A stretch of 64,000 bases of DNA from Pontederia crassipes (lineage: Eukaryota > Streptophyta > Magnoliopsida > Commelinales > Pontederiaceae), in assembly GCA_030549335.1 (NCBI GenBank), contig JAUKPH010000018.1:682001-746000 (forward strand), in the 5' to 3' direction. The position numbers and the translations under genes are program-made. Each line of letters begins with the position of its first letter. The stretch's first letter is position 1. Below are positions 12,328-24,171 of this stretch, one piece after another. Below the pieces are notes generated by a model. That model saw only the letters and a program-made list of their open reading frames with translations, was not told the DNA's origin and searched no databases.

Positions 12328-14120
12328 TGTAATGCTCCCAAATCGACCAACGTCATGTGGCGAGAATCTTTCTAAAGGCGCTACGAAAAACTAAAACTTG
12401 ACCAAATCTCCATTAAAATAATGATATGTCAGCAATAGAGGCAAAAGAGAAAAAAATAGAGATGTCATAATGGAGAAAGTCTCAAAATACTACAAAGTCT
12501 CCATAATAACTTGAAAGTCGAATTACATCAAAATTCATGAATGCAGAAGGAAAGAAAATAATAATTAGGCCCCTTTTTCTAGTTCATGTGCTTGATTATC
12601 GCTTGAGCTCGTCGCGGTACACGATCTCAACACCATCACTGATATGGCCATGTGAAAATCAACATAGGGGAGAAGGTCCTCCCGTAAGCTATACAGCCTA
12701 GTGGGGAATCAACATAGTACTCAATACATAACGAATAAATAGAATTAGTCAGAATCAGTAATCACTTATATCAAGATCAGATAAAGAGCATAAGGTAATT
12801 CGATCATAGATATCAATGGATAAAAGAGGGAAGAAATCATATAACAATCTTATAATCATGAAAGGATGCATTGATCATGCTGGATTAATAATCATACTTC
12901 AATTATCATCATGTTCATATCATTCATACATTCTCTTTATCCTTTAACATTTTTCTTAGCCTAAGTAACTTTAGGTGCCTTTAACTTTTGGAGTTTACGC
13001 CGAGCAAAACAATACAGGCTAAGGGAGCGACCCTTTACTATAAGCACTTGGCATGGACTGACCACCCACCCTTTATCTTTTCATCTTTCTTTATTAATAA
13101 CTTTAACAATTTATCATTCTTTCGTTCTATAGGAAGGATTGGATCACTGGTGGGACAAATCAATAACAAGGCATAAGATGCAGTCATACAACAAATCAAT
13201 CAACAGGGAATAACAGAACATGATCATGAAAAGAATCAAGATCAAGTAGCAAACAAATTGAAATCTGACTTAAGGTTCGGTCGTCCGATTACTCGGTGTC
13301 GGTCGACCGATAGAGCTGGGTCCATTCAATGGGCTCTGGTCGGCCAGTCAGCCGATCCGTGCTGTTCAAGGGAAATGATCGGTCGACCGATATCTATCGA
13401 TCGGTCGATCGATCTTTATAGAGGGATGAACTGAATATACCGATTGATCGATATCTCTATATTGGTCGATCGGTCGGCGTGAATCAGATTTCGAACAGAT
13501 ATTAAAATTTCGGGAGTTTTCCATTTTAATCTAAAATTATCACACCTAACCCATCATCTAAACATAGAATCATTAAGAGACACTCATACTTAGCAATAAA
13601 CAATGCAAATCAGAAATCAGCAATACATCTCAAATCAAAGGCAAACAATCCATTCCTTTTCATTTCCTTTATTCAAACAGGGGTCACTTTTCAGGATAAT
13701 CACAGCCATAATTTTGTCCTAATTCTATTTAAGTTATGCAGAGGGATTTCAATTCACCCACTTTATTTAGCGTTTGATTTATGTCCTTTGTTCCTTAGTT
13801 TCAAGGGTCTCGTCCTTCCTGTGGTTCCTATGCAAATTCTCCTCTCCCTGGCCGATCTCCTCCTGCAGATCAATCTAAATCGTGAGGTTGTGAGTGAGAG
13901 GAAAGAGATTAACGCAAAGGGGTGCAGATTCAATGATAAGATCGTGGCTGATCTTTACAAATGGATGCAGAAGACAAAAATCCTCCCTCGAATTCCTTAG
14001 GGTGCGTATGGAGAGCAGTAGTGAATGAAGAAGATAAATGGGTTGCTCGTTCTCTGTTAATGGGCGGATCTCAGGGGTATTTCTCTCTCCCATTTATTTG
14101 CACCTAATTATTAGTTCCCA
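12328..14120 (-). repeat. 3' LTR of the chromovirus
   Basis: In plus-strand reading it runs from TGTAATGCTCCC to TTCCCA and aligns along its length to 18943-20833. It lacks a block containing ttgtgcagtcaatggatgat that the other LTR has near 19650, and two units of the palindrome array. The pol frame on the minus strand ends at 14094, about 26 bases inside this LTR, so the original C-terminal end of the chromodomain is lost or was never in the element. Confidence 0.88.
13277..13480. repeat. GGTCGACC palindrome array 2 (3' LTR)
   Basis: Counterpart of the array at 19936-20175, but shorter. Two units present there (near 19946-19967 and 19986-20007) are missing here, each absence being about 22 bases. 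One core region near 13340 is longer than in the partner LTR. Confidence 0.75.
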
Positions 14121-14606
14121 TGTGGCCTCATTGTCGTGGTGAAAATGCCATGCTACTCTGACCATAGGCACATCTTTATTCTTCTGGCGTTGCACTTTGC
14201 GTTCCATAATATGTGTTGGGTACTCGGCAAAAGTCAAATCAACAACTAGATTTGGCTCTTCGATCTGTAAGACATTGGCAGCGTCATGCTTATACTTATT
14301 AAGCATGGATACGTGAAACACATTATGCAGTCTCCCATATAAAGGGGACAGAGCCAATCTGCATTCTGCTTCACCTATTAACTTTAATACCTCGAAGGGT
14401 CCCACGTACCAAGGGCTAAGTTTTTCTCGCTTACTGAATCTCATAATTCTCTTCATGGAAGATACCTTCAACAGAACCTTATCACCAGTCTGAAAAATTT
14501 GTTCACGTCTGTCCTTATCAGCATAACTCTTCTGTCTACCATGGGATGTCTTCATTCTTTGTTTGATCAGCTCCACTTTCTCGGCATATTCTACTGCCTC
14601 CTTCAC
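14094..14606 (-). pseudogene. Gypsy pol 3' part: integrase C-terminus and chromodomain
   Basis: The 170-residue frame begins after the integrase core. It holds the GDKVLLKVSSMK and KLSPWYVGPFEVL motifs typical of the integrase C-terminal domain of plant gypsy elements, then NVFHVSMLNKY. It ends in a chromodomain-like segment in which VRVAWHFHHDNEATWE resembles the usual VKVLW...EEATWE stretch. In the family this domain is thought to steer insertion into heterochromatin. The frame is shifted against the upstream integrase frame (14603-14986), so the polyprotein is broken. It stops a few residues after ATWE, inside the LTR. Confidence 0.85.
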
Positions 14607-15116
14607 TTTTTTTTGCTCATGACTTTCTCTTCACCTACTTCACCCCAGTGAGCGGGCGAGCGACAAGGTCTGTCATATAAAGCCTCGAAGGGCGTCACAC
14701 CAATATTGGAATGATAACTATTATTATAAGCAAATTCGATTAGATGAATATACTCATCCCAGTTGCCTTGCCAATCTAATGCACATGCTCGCAGCATATC
14801 CTCTAATGTCTGAATAGTTTTCTCAGACTGCCCATCAGTCTGAGGGTGGAATGCGGTACTATAATCCAGTCTTGTGTCAAATGCCTGTTGTATGCTTCTC
14901 CAGAATCTGACAGTGAATCTGAGGTCTTGGTCAGAAACAATTGATGCTGGGATGCCATGTAATATGACTACTTCTCTCACATACAAGTCTAATAAACTCT
15001 CTCCAGATTATTTCCACCGGATAGGGATGAAGTGTGCCACCTTCGTGAATCTATCCATAACGACCCATATAGCATACCCTTCTTGGATCTGGGTAAATTG
15101 GATACAAAATCCATAG
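14603..15116 (-). pseudogene. Gypsy integrase catalytic core, frameshifted
   Basis: The readable frame carries HGIPASIVSDQD, with the second catalytic Asp, then FHPQTDGQSEKT, with the catalytic Glu, and the NNSYHSNIGVTPFEALY block, all typical of plant gypsy integrases. The first part of the core, around VVMDRFTKVAHFIPI, is upstream at about 15000-15110. A frameshift and an in-frame stop just before LYVREVV interrupt it. The core is recognisable but cannot give a complete protein. Confidence 0.88.
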
Positions 15117-15132
15117 TAATATTATCCCACTT

Positions 15133-15369
15133 TCACTGTGGGATATCTAAAGGCTTCAATTTACCATACGGTCTCTGGTGCTCAATCTTCACTTGCCGGC
15201 ATACCAAACATCTTGACACATACTCAGCTATCTCCCTCTTCATGTCGGGCCACCAATAGCTGCGTTGTACATCTTTGTACATCTTGGTGCTTCCAGGGTG
15301 GATGGCAAACTCAGACTTATGGCACTCATCCATTGCTTCTCGCTGATGGTTGCATCTGTGGGAACCCAT
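15133..15369 (-). pseudogene. Gypsy integrase zinc-binding (HHCC) domain
   Basis: A 78-residue frame with an H-x3-H-type N-terminal part (ECHKSEFAIHPG), then MYKDVQRSYWWPDMKREIAEYV and CLVCRQVK. This matches the HHCC domain that precedes the integrase core. It sits between the RNase H frame (15517-16185) and the core (below 15116), as expected. The region between it and RNase H (about 15370-15516) is in other frames. Confidence 0.85.
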
Positions 15370-15516
15370 AATCTGTCCCTATATCGAATTCCTTCGTCTG
15401 CTGATATTTGGAAGTCTCTTGGCTCATTTTGGCACCTCTTCAGTGCTTTCTGGTACTCTGGATCTTCCTTTGAGCAGCTATGATCCTGTCAATCAAACTG
15501 GATCTCATCTGATGGA

Positions 15517-16185
15517 TCATCTACAAGGCTCCATTATTGTCAAATCTAGGACACCACTATCTATCTCTTGTAACATCTCGTACTCTTGTACCCTGATGTA
15601 TGCTAGTGACCCTTCCAATTTCCTGCTCAGCGCATCTGCAATTGAATTTGCTTTACCAGGATGGTAATTAATAGTAGATTTATAATCCTTCAGAAGTTCT
15701 AACCAACGGCGCCGCCTCATGTTCAAGTCCTTCTGGTCAAAAATATATTTGAAACTCTTATGATCTATGAAGATCTCAAAAGTCTCCCCATACAAGTAGT
15801 GTCTCCAAATCTTCAAAGCAAAAACTATTGCAGCTAACTCGAGATCATGCGTGGGGTAGTTAACCTCATGCTTCTTCAATTGTCGTGAAGTATAGGTCAC
15901 TACCTTACCATGCTGCATTAGTACACACCCTAAGCCTGTCCCACATGCATCACTGTAAACTACATATCCTCCGCTGCCCGTCGGTATGGTGAGGACATGT
16001 GCCGATGTTAGGCAGTCATTCAATGTCTGAAAGTTCTGTTCACACTTATCAGACCAAATAAACTTCTCAGCCTTCTTCGTGAGGTTCGTGAGCGGTGCTG
16101 CAATTTTGGATAAATCTCTGATGAACCACCTGTAATAGCCCGCTAATCCAAGGAGATCTCGGATACGTTCTTCGGCCTTGCCCAA
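15517..16185 (-). pseudogene. Gypsy RT C-terminus and RNase H
   Basis: The 222-residue frame begins in the connection region ([20 protein letters not shown]), followed by [14 protein letters not shown]. The RNase H domain follows: [15 protein letters not shown] with the catalytic Asp, [20 protein letters not shown] with the Glu, [11 protein letters not shown], and [16 protein letters not shown] with the last Asp. It is the best-preserved part of the element. It is out of frame with the RT segment downstream on the plus axis (16304-16756). Confidence 0.92.
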
Positions 16186-16303
16186 TTAGTCACGGCTTCT
16201 ACTTTCGTTGTGTCCACTAAGATACCCTTCTTGGATACGATGTGTCCAAGGAACACGATATCCTCCAAAATTCGCACTTCGAGAGCTTGCCGTATAGCTT
16301 GTA

Positions 16304-16756
16304 TTATCGCAGAGTCTCCAACACTATTTTGAGATGCTCTCTGTGTTGCTCTAGGTTGGATGAATAGATCAGGATGTCATCCACGAACACGATGACGAAC
16401 TGATCCAAGTGAGGCCGAAAAATCATGTTCATCAGATCCATAAACGTTGCAGGGATGTTTGTTAGTCCAAACGACATCACTAAAAACTCATAATGACCAT
16501 ACCTAGATCGGAAGGTTGTCTTCGATATGTCCTCCTCGGCAACCCTCAACTGATGGTACCCGCTCCGCAAATCAATCTTAGAGAATACTGATGCCTTGGA
16601 TAATTGATCGAACAAGTCATCGATGCAGGGCAGATGGTACTTATTTTTCACCATCACCTTGTTGAGCATCCTATAATCAATGTAAAGCCGCATTGAGAAC
16701 AAACAACGTGCTCCCCACTGTGAGACACTTAGTCGTATAAAGTCTTTGTCTAACAA
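16304..16756 (-). pseudogene. Gypsy reverse transcriptase core, damaged
   Basis: The 150-residue frame holds the RT blocks [43 protein letters not shown] and the active-site box FVDDILIYS (usually YVDD or FVDD). The segment between SQWGA and SMRL is shorter than in active gypsy RTs, where a VLFVKKKDG-type stretch is expected, so an internal deletion is likely. Upstream RT sequence (16760-16900) is readable only with interruptions. Confidence 0.92.
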
Positions 16757-16899
16757 TTCTTGTATCTACTTTTTTAACTCTTGTATTTCGGCTAGTGCCA
16801 TTCGATACGATGCCTTGGAGATAGGTGCCGTCCCATAAAAGAGCTCAATTTTGAAGTCTATTTCGTGCCTCGGTGGTAGTCTGAAGTATCTTCAGGGAA

Positions 16900-17430
16900 A
16901 ACATCTGGGAACTCATGCACCACATCTATCTGTTGCAATTCAGCGACTGGTGCATTGGTCTTGACCACACTTGCCAAATACGCACAGCATCCTTTCTAGA
17001 GTAGCTTTTGTGCTTTCATTGCTGAGACAATAACTTTCCTGCTTTCTGATGGAGTACCCCTTATAATGGCCTTAGGCTTGTCCTGTGCACCTATCGTGAT
17101 CTTCTTCAGCTTACAGTGCAGAGCTGCATCATGATAAGAAAGTCAATCCATCCCTGGGATGATGTCGTAGTCCATCATCGGGATGACAATAAGATCTGCA
17201 GAAAAATTCTTCTTCTCCACGGAGATTGGTACATTCGAAATGTACTTAGCCATGTGAAGAGTACCCATGGGGGTGCTCACCCTCATGGCATGAGGCATCT
17301 GCTGTAAAGACAAGTCAAGAGTATGGGCGCACGTCTCTGAAATAAACGTGTGTGGCCCCTGAATCAAACAATATAATAGCAGCCACATCAACAATAGGAA
17401 GGGTACCTCTGATAACATCATTATCATTTT
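16900..17430 (-). pseudogene. Gypsy aspartic protease region
   Basis: A protease active-site triad region, LFDSGATH, is readable at the end of the frame 17315-17608. The following sequence (FISETCAHTLDL, then SADLIVIPMMDYDIIPGMD) continues in another frame at 17143-17427, which shows a frameshift just after DSGATH. The final MDYDIIPGMD block is the conserved end of plant gypsy proteases. The linker from the protease to RT at 16900-17140 is degenerate. Confidence 0.82.
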
Positions 17431-17439
17431 GAGCAGCGT

Positions 17440-18752
17440 TCGCCTCCATGTGGTGCACCCTGTCTTGCGGGGTTTGCGCCTCCGGCACCCCGGTTATTAT
17501 GGCCTCCCCTAGCGAAATGGGGGTAGTTTCGGGCAATGTGTCTGAACTGTCCGCACTGGATGCACGAACCATTTTTCCTGCGACATTCACCATCATGATA
17601 TCGGCCACAATGAGGGCAGAGAGGCTTCTGCTGAGGTACTAGGGGCTGAGACTGACGAGAAGGCGGTGGCAGGTCTCAGTGGCTATTACACTAAAATGTT
17701 GAGTTAATCGCCACAACTTTAACATATGCTTAATTTACTTAACATTTTAAAATTTATACCTGGGGCTGTAATGGTGCTGGACGTGGTTGGGCTTGAGCAT
17801 AGCATGGAGCCTCCCTCTGGTAGTAGGGCCTATAGCGATGATCGTGACAATCGTCCCTCTTGAACGATCGACGATCTTCGGTCCGAGGTCGTTGTTGCTC
17901 TGCGGGTTTGGCTGAAGCTTTTGCTTTCCGTTCAGCCTAGTCCTTCTCCATGCGTGTAGCTAGTCTCACTGCCTTCTCTAGCGTGTCACAGTCCCCAGAT
18001 AGAACTTCAATTTTCAACTCCTGTTATAGACCATTGATAAACTTATTTGCCCAAATGTGTCCCTCAAACGGCATCGGGCAATACTGCTCCAACATAATAA
18101 ACTAAGTATGGTAATATACAACATTCATGGTTCCTTGCTCCAGTTGCCGGAACTCTTCATGTTTACTGGCCCGGTCGTGTTCAGGAGTGTAACGGACAGT
18201 AAACGCCTTCTTGAATTCAGTCCAGGCTATCTCCTCTTCCTCCAACCCTCTAAATTTGGTGGCTCTTGTGGTCTTCCACCATCTCATAGCAGTGTCAGTA
18301 ATCATGTGAATAGCAAACAGAATGTTACGCTCCTCAGCACACCTCATCAGCTTGAATATGCGGTCTAAGGTTTCTATCCACTGCTCTGCCTTGAAGAAAT
18401 CTGTCTTACCATCGAACTATGGCGGATGTAGCTTCAGGAATGCCTAGATGGTATCTTTTGAAACCTCCTATCGGGGTTCCCGTGTGCGACGTCTGGTCAC
18501 GGGCTAGCTGCCTCCAGTTTGACTGCCCCCCAGTGGGTCAGTCTCATCAATGTATTCATCCTGTGTATGCGCCCTCGCGCTGCGGCCTCGCCCTTGGCCA
18601 CAGCTGGTGGTGCGGCCTTGACCACGACCACGACCCCGTCTTCGACCTCGCTGGGCTAAGGTCTGTGACTCAGTGATTGGGTCCTCTGGCGCCTTAGGAG
18701 CAATATGGCCCGACCCGACCTCCTGCTCCTGGATCCTCTCTGATCGTCTCAC
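17440..18752 (-). pseudogene. Gypsy gag with damaged zinc knuckle
   Basis: The N-terminal part starts at the ATG at 18752 and is Arg/Gly/Gln-rich. The capsid part includes WIETLDRIFKL, then the frame at 18102-18347 with AMRWWKTTRATKF and WTEFKKAFTVRY, typical of Retrotrans_gag. An in-frame TAG lies at 18417-18419 inside the conserved start of the capsid. The nucleocapsid region near 17530-17610 has CIQCGQFRHIARNY, a CCHC knuckle whose last Cys is Tyr. An AT-rich insert of about 85 bases (17675-17759) sits just before the knuckle. Confidence 0.85.
17675..17759 (-). other. AT-rich insert in gag
   Basis: Read on the minus strand, an 84-85-base AT-rich block bounded by CAG/GTATAA and GAG/ACC interrupts a Pro/Gln-rich part of gag. 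Proline- and glutamine-rich coding sequence resumes on the other side. It has intron-like ends, but the exact GT-AG excision does not keep the frame, so it may be an insertion instead. Confidence 0.4.
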
Positions 18753-18926
18753 ATATTTCTCCTTTAATCATAAAAGAACAATACATTAAAATCCATACTA
18801 TAAGAAAACATAAACTTGACTTACAGTCCCTTTTTCTGTGGAGCGTGTGGCGACAGCTCAGCGATAGCACATGAACCTTTCTTATATCATACTATGCAAT
18901 AGGAAGTCAAAAGAGTCCAAACTGCG

Positions 18927-18938
18927 GCTCTAATACCA
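18927..18938 (-). other. Primer-binding site (tRNA-iMet type)
   Basis: On the minus strand the sequence is TGGTATTAGAGC, one mismatch from TGGTATCAGAGC, the plant initiator-Met primer site. It lies four bases inside the 5' LTR edge at 18943, as expected for the start of minus-strand DNA synthesis. Confidence 0.9.
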
Positions 18939-18942
18939 TAAA

Positions 18943-20833
18943 TGTAACACCCCCAAATCGACCAACAACCACGTGATGAGGATCTCTCTAAAGGCGTTAT
19001 GAAAAACTAAAACTTTGACAAAAAAAACTTGACCAAATCTCCATTAAAATAATGACATGTCAGCAATAGAGGTAAAAGAGAAAAAAAATAGAGATGTCAT
19101 AATGGCAGAAGTCTCAAAATACTATAAAGTCTCCATAATAACTTGAAAGTCGAATTACATCAAAATTCATGAATGCGGAAGGAAAGAAAATAATAATTAG
19201 GCCCCTTTCTGATTCATGTGCTTGATTATCGCCTGAGCTCATCGCGGCACACGATATCAACACCATCACTGACCTGGCCCTGTGAAAATCAACACAGGGT
19301 AGGAGGTCCTCCCGTAACCTATAAATCTAGTAGGGAATCAACATAGTACTCAATGCATAACGAATAAATAGAATTAGTCAGAATCAGTATTCACTTATAT
19401 CAAGATAAGATAGAGAGCATAAGATAATTCGATCATAGATATCAATGGATAAAAGAGGTCAGAGATCATATAACAATCTTATAATCATGAAAGAATGCAA
19501 TGATCATGCTGGATTAATAATCATACTTCAATTATCATCATGCTCATATCATTCATACATTCTCTTTATCCTTTAACATTTTTCTTAGCCTAAATAACTT
19601 TAGGTGCCTTTAACTTTTGGAGTTTACGTCGAGCAAAATAATACAGCCTTGTGCAGTCAATGGATGATCAAGCCATGGCTAAGGGAGCGACCCTTTACTA
19701 TAAGCACTTGGCATGGACCGACCACCCACCCTTTATCTTTTCATCTTTCTTTATTAACAACTTTAACAATTTATCGTTCTTTCGTTCTATAGGAAGGATT
19801 GGATCACTGGTGGGACAAATCAATAACAAGGCATAAGATGCAGTCATACAACAAATCAATCAATAGGGAATAACAGATCATGATCATGAAAAGAATTGAG
19901 ATCAAGTAGCAAACAAATTGAAATCTGACTTAAGGTTCGGTCGGCCGGTTCTTCCTAATCGATCGACCGATTACTCGGTGCCGGTCGACCGATATCTCTA
20001 GATCGGTCGACTGATAGAGCTGGGTCCGTTCAATGGGCTCCGGTCAGCCAATCCGTGCGGTTCAAGGGAAATGGTCGGTTGACCGATTTCTATCGATCGG
20101 TCGACCGATCTTTACAGAGGGATGAACTGAATATACCGGTCGACCGATATCTCTAGATAGATCGACCGGTCGGCGTGAATCAGATTTCGAACAGGTATTA
20201 AAATTTTGGGAGTTTTCCATTCTAATATGAAATTATCACTCCTAACCAATCATCTAAACATAGAATTATTAAGAGACACTCATACTTAGCAATAAATAAT
20301 ACAAATCAGAAATCAACAATACATCTCAAATCAAAGGCAAACAATCCATTCCTTTTTCATTCCCTTTATTCGAATAGGGGTCACTTTTCAGGATAATCAC
20401 AACCATAATTCTGCCCTAATTCTATTTAGGTTATGTAGAGGGATTTCGATTCACCCACCTTATTTAGCATTTGATTTTTGTCCTTTGTTCCTCAGATTCA
20501 AGGGTCCCGTCCTTCCTGCGGTTCCTATGCAAATTCTCCTCTCCCTGGCCGATCTCCTCCTACAGATCAATCCAAATCGTAAGGTCGTGAGTGAGAGAAA
20601 AGAGATCAATGCAAAGGGGTGCAGATTCAATGATAAGATCGTGGCTGATCTTTACAAATGGATGCAGAAGATGGAAATCCTCCCTCGAATTCCTTTGGGT
20701 GCGTATGGAGAGCAATAGTAAATGAAGAAGATAAATGGATTGTTCGTTCTCTATTAATGGGCGGATCTCACGGGAATTTCTCTCTAATTACTTTTCTCTC
20801 TCCCATTTATTTGCACCTTATTATTAGATTCCA
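18943..20833 (-). repeat. 5' LTR of the chromovirus
   Basis: In plus-strand reading it starts TGTAACACCCCC and ends at TTCCA, aligning with 12328-14120. It is flanked on the inner side by the primer-binding site. It carries the longer version of the palindrome array (19936-20175). The outer flank is single-copy-like sequence. Confidence 0.9.
19936..20175. repeat. GGTCGACC palindrome array 3 (5' LTR)
   Basis: Cores related to GGTCGACC start at 19939, 19961, 19983, 20005, 20023, 20042, 20077, 20099, 20138 and 20160. Four of the nine steps (19939-20005 and 20077-20099) are exactly 22 bases, the last is also 22, and one is 39; the middle ones are 17-19 if the half-site at 20059 is counted. Several cores are followed by GATATCT or GATTTCT linkers. 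Confidence 0.8.
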
Positions 20834-21992
20834 TGCATTAAGGCCTACGGTTTGGGATCCCATGATTTTTAAAATTTAAATTTGACGTTCTTGTCTTATC
20901 TTTATCTTTTTTTTCGAATGTTATATATATATATATATATATATAGAATAAAATGTTTGTACAGCGCATACTAAAGCTCTATTTTGCAAAAGATGGATGG
21001 GACTTATCATTATGACCGACCTTTTCTCCCATCTCTCTCATTCTCCTCCTGATGAATGATTCTTCTCTCTCAACTAAACTAATGTTTGAACTCTTATACT
21101 AATGGCAGTGTTTGATCTTTTATACCAAGCAGCAGGTGAAGCGAGGACATCGGATGCGTCGTTGAATCTCTCTCTCTCTCTCCCTCCCTCCCTCTATCTC
21201 TCTCTCTCTCGCACACACAGAGGGACTATTTGAGCTGGAACGCCATGCCAGACGCGTTTGAGAGCTTCAACTCAGGCTCAAGAGTAGTGTTTGAGTTTTT
21301 AAAGTTTTGGCATAATTCTATATAAAACTCCAATGTAGTGCTATGTGCTAGAGAGATCTATGCCTGAATTGCTTGCATCACACGATCTAAATCGTTAGCA
21401 CATGACAAGGAACCCTCTGCATGTGCTCGATCTCAGGCGACGAGGATCTATGGTGGCCTACGAGATGAGTTTTCATCCCTCAGCAATTTCACATTGGTAA
21501 CCAAGCGAGCTCGAGGAACACAAGTCGAATAGAGCTTGCCAAGCCAGTATGAGATGAAGCCTTCCTACGAGTTCATCTTCATGTGTCTGTCTCTACCTCT
21601 TTCTCTATCCGCTTTGACCTTTGTAATGACGAACCTTCGATTTCAATCCGGTGGAAATAAGATAGCTGTATTTTACAGCTTTATATGCGCGCTGCACATC
21701 CATTGCCTCCCATACATACATATATATATATATATAGTCATAGACATGTACATAAACTTTCAAATTTGAAAACCCGGAGCCTGAGTACGAAAACTGTTTT
21801 AAAAATTACTTTCAACGGCGAAAAAGACAGAAATGAAAAAGAAAAAGAAAGCAAAGCGGCGTGCATGAACTCTGTTAACCGCGCGGATGTGGAGTTAAAA
21901 TGAACATATAATGGAAACAAAATCCAAGGCCTCATTCATTTGTTTCCTCTCCAGTTTTCGTCGTCGATTTCGAGTTTGGGAAGTCGGTCGCG
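20834..21992. other. Intergenic DNA upstream of the GAUT pseudogene
   Basis: It contains TA tracts at about 20925-20944 and 21719-21737 and a CT/TC-rich tract with ctctctccctccctcc at 21168-21212. No intact frame is supported. The CT-rich tract and the TA tract could be remains of the promoter or leader of the pseudogene. Confidence 0.35.
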
Positions 21993-23836
21993 TTGCTCCC
22001 CATGCCGTCGTCGAGGCGGCTCCCGGCGGCCGTTCCCGGAGGCGGCGGCGGCGGCCTCCGACCGCCTGCTTTGCTCCCCCTATTCCTCTTCGCGCTCGCG
22101 GCGTTGCTCCTCCTGGCGCCCGGCGGTGGCACTCCTGCCCTGTTTTCCACTGGTACGTCGATCTCCTTTTCTTATGCAATCCTCACGCGACACAGTAACA
22201 GGAACCGTAAGTGATCTCAGCGTCCGGCCGGCGATACCCTGCCGCGGTTGGTTCTCGTGCTGGCTGCTGAGATCTGCGGTCCTGATGCATATGCTTATAG
22301 TTCGGCCTTTAAAGATTCAATTTAGGTTGGATCTGATTGATTGACGTATCAAGCATTGAAGCTCACCATCTCGAGCAATGCCGCATCGGCACCGCGTAGA
22401 TGCCTTTTATGTGAATAAATCAACTACCGTAACAGTGATTGCGGTGCTATCATTAGCGACTTTGATGAATTTGCAATGTAATTATGTATAAGTACTCATG
22501 CTTTATCCGTCGATTTCAGTTTTGTTTATGAAGGTTCCAGAGTACCATAGAATTTGCATCCATGTACCAAACAAATTTAAATTTGTCATTATCTGTTTTA
22601 TATATGCATTGCAGGTACATTTCAGCCATTCAGATTAATGTTTTTTTCATAGAAAAAATTCTCTGATGTCGCCCAAAGAGAGTCTCGCATTTTTCATATT
22701 TAGTTGACCTCAAAGCATCTGATATTTCTCCTTGCATTGCCAGTACATATCTTCCCATCGTCACTCATCTCCTTCACCGATAGTTGTATAAGTTTAACAA
22801 TATGGTAGGCATTCACAATCAAATACCACAGTGAAAAGCTTCTTTGCTTAATGTGATATGTACCATACCCATTAAGTGTTATGAGGATTTCAAGATTCGT
22901 GATGCAGCCAGGATAGTTCACTTTATGCAACAAAATTTGTCATTTTTGTTATGTCCGACTTCAATTTATTTGCTTATTTGCATGTTTACTTTTATAAATA
23001 GCTATAAATGGTAGTCTCCAATCAATAGAAATATGGAAGAATTAGAAAAGGAAAGTATTATAGTGAACACTTATTATGTGCTTCTGATCTTTTGAATTCA
23101 CTTTGGAAGTTTATTTCTTTTATGATTAATATTATTACAGCATTAGTTGCAACTTCTGGGTCACAATAATCCTATACCTGTTGTCACATTCGTAGTTCAA
23201 ACAGGCAAATTCATATCCTCAAACTGGAAAGAATTGGGAAAGTGGAGTCTTCATTTTCTGAGGAAAAACTTTTACTTGTCATCATGGCAAACTGATGGTG
23301 TAGGTTATGCAGATTCACATGAAATGACATCCATACATGTAACTCTCTTATTGGATGAACTATTTCTACTTCAATGCACAATATTCTAACCAATATACTC
23401 AAAGCTACTCCTTACATATTTTTGAAGTCACTTCACAACATTTCAATTGCCGAAAGAAGACCTGCCACAATTGAACTGAAAAATGACCGTCTCTGTAGCT
23501 TGTTACAAACTACAGATGAAAATACACCAGGTCACCATTCACTTACTATTTTCGTCCATATACATTATGCTATCTATTTCTGTTGCTAGCTCAAAAGGAC
23601 TAACATGATGCAGATATACATCAAATTCTGGGTTCGCCTGCCAAGTTTGTGCGAAGGGTAAGAAATTGAATATACAATGCTATCTGTTGGGTGTTGTTAT
23701 TTCCACTTAGCTGATCAGAACTTGAATACTATCTTTTATGATCTTATTCAAGATTTTGTATTCTGATCAAGCTTTTATAGCTACTTTTCTGTATAGATGC
23801 AAGATTTCATCTTATTTCTTACCTTCTTGTAAACAG

Positions 23837-24171
23837 CAATTGAGGGAGAAAAATAGAAAGAAGAAAGTTGTTGGGATGGTTCAATAGGATGAGGAGGCAC
23901 TGGTTAGGCTTGAAAATGCTGCAATTGAGAGATAAAAGGCTGTTGATTCTGCAGTACTAGGAAAATACAGCATATGGAGGAAAGAAAATGAGAATGAAAA
24001 TCTGGATTCAAATGTTCGTTTAATGCATGACCAGATAATCATGGGTAGGGTCTATTCAGTCCTTGCTAAAACAAGGAATAAGGTTGATCTCTATCAAGAA
24101 CTACTGACTCATATCAAAGAAAAACAGCGGACAGTTGGAGAGGCCAGTGCTGATTCTGACCTTGACCAGAG
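23837..24171 (+). pseudogene. GAUT exon with two nonsense codons and a GC donor
   Basis: It encodes the stem region of GAUT (VLGKYSIWRKENENEN, then VRLMHDQIIMGRVY), interrupted by TAG at 23885 and TAA at 23933. Both stops sit where a sense codon is expected in the family. The exon ends CAG AG and the intron begins GCAAGT at 24172, a GC-AG intron whose acceptor at 24255 restores the frame into SAPGKIKAM. Confidence 0.85.

Larger units (their letters stand above)
12328..20833 (-). mobile_element. Ty3/gypsy chromovirus (Tekay/Del-like), degenerate, complete length
   Basis: An 8.5-kb element with both LTRs, a primer-binding site and remnants, in order on the minus strand, of gag, protease, reverse transcriptase, RNase H, integrase and a chromodomain-like tail. 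That order with a terminal chromodomain is diagnostic of gypsy chromoviruses. Several frameshifts and in-frame stops make it non-autonomous. Flanking 5-mers (atata on the left, tgcat on the right) do not match, so the target duplication has decayed or an end was altered. Age is supported by many differences between the LTRs. Confidence 0.9.

Noticed and set aside
15032..15667. Plus-strand frames of 75-105 residues
   Set aside because: Antisense to the well-supported integrase and RNase H frames of the minus-strand element.
21895..22344. Multiple overlapping frames around the first GAUT exon
   Set aside because: GC-rich first-exon sequence leaves most frames open; only the frame from 21993 gives a short N-terminus followed by a hydrophobic anchor and a splice donor.
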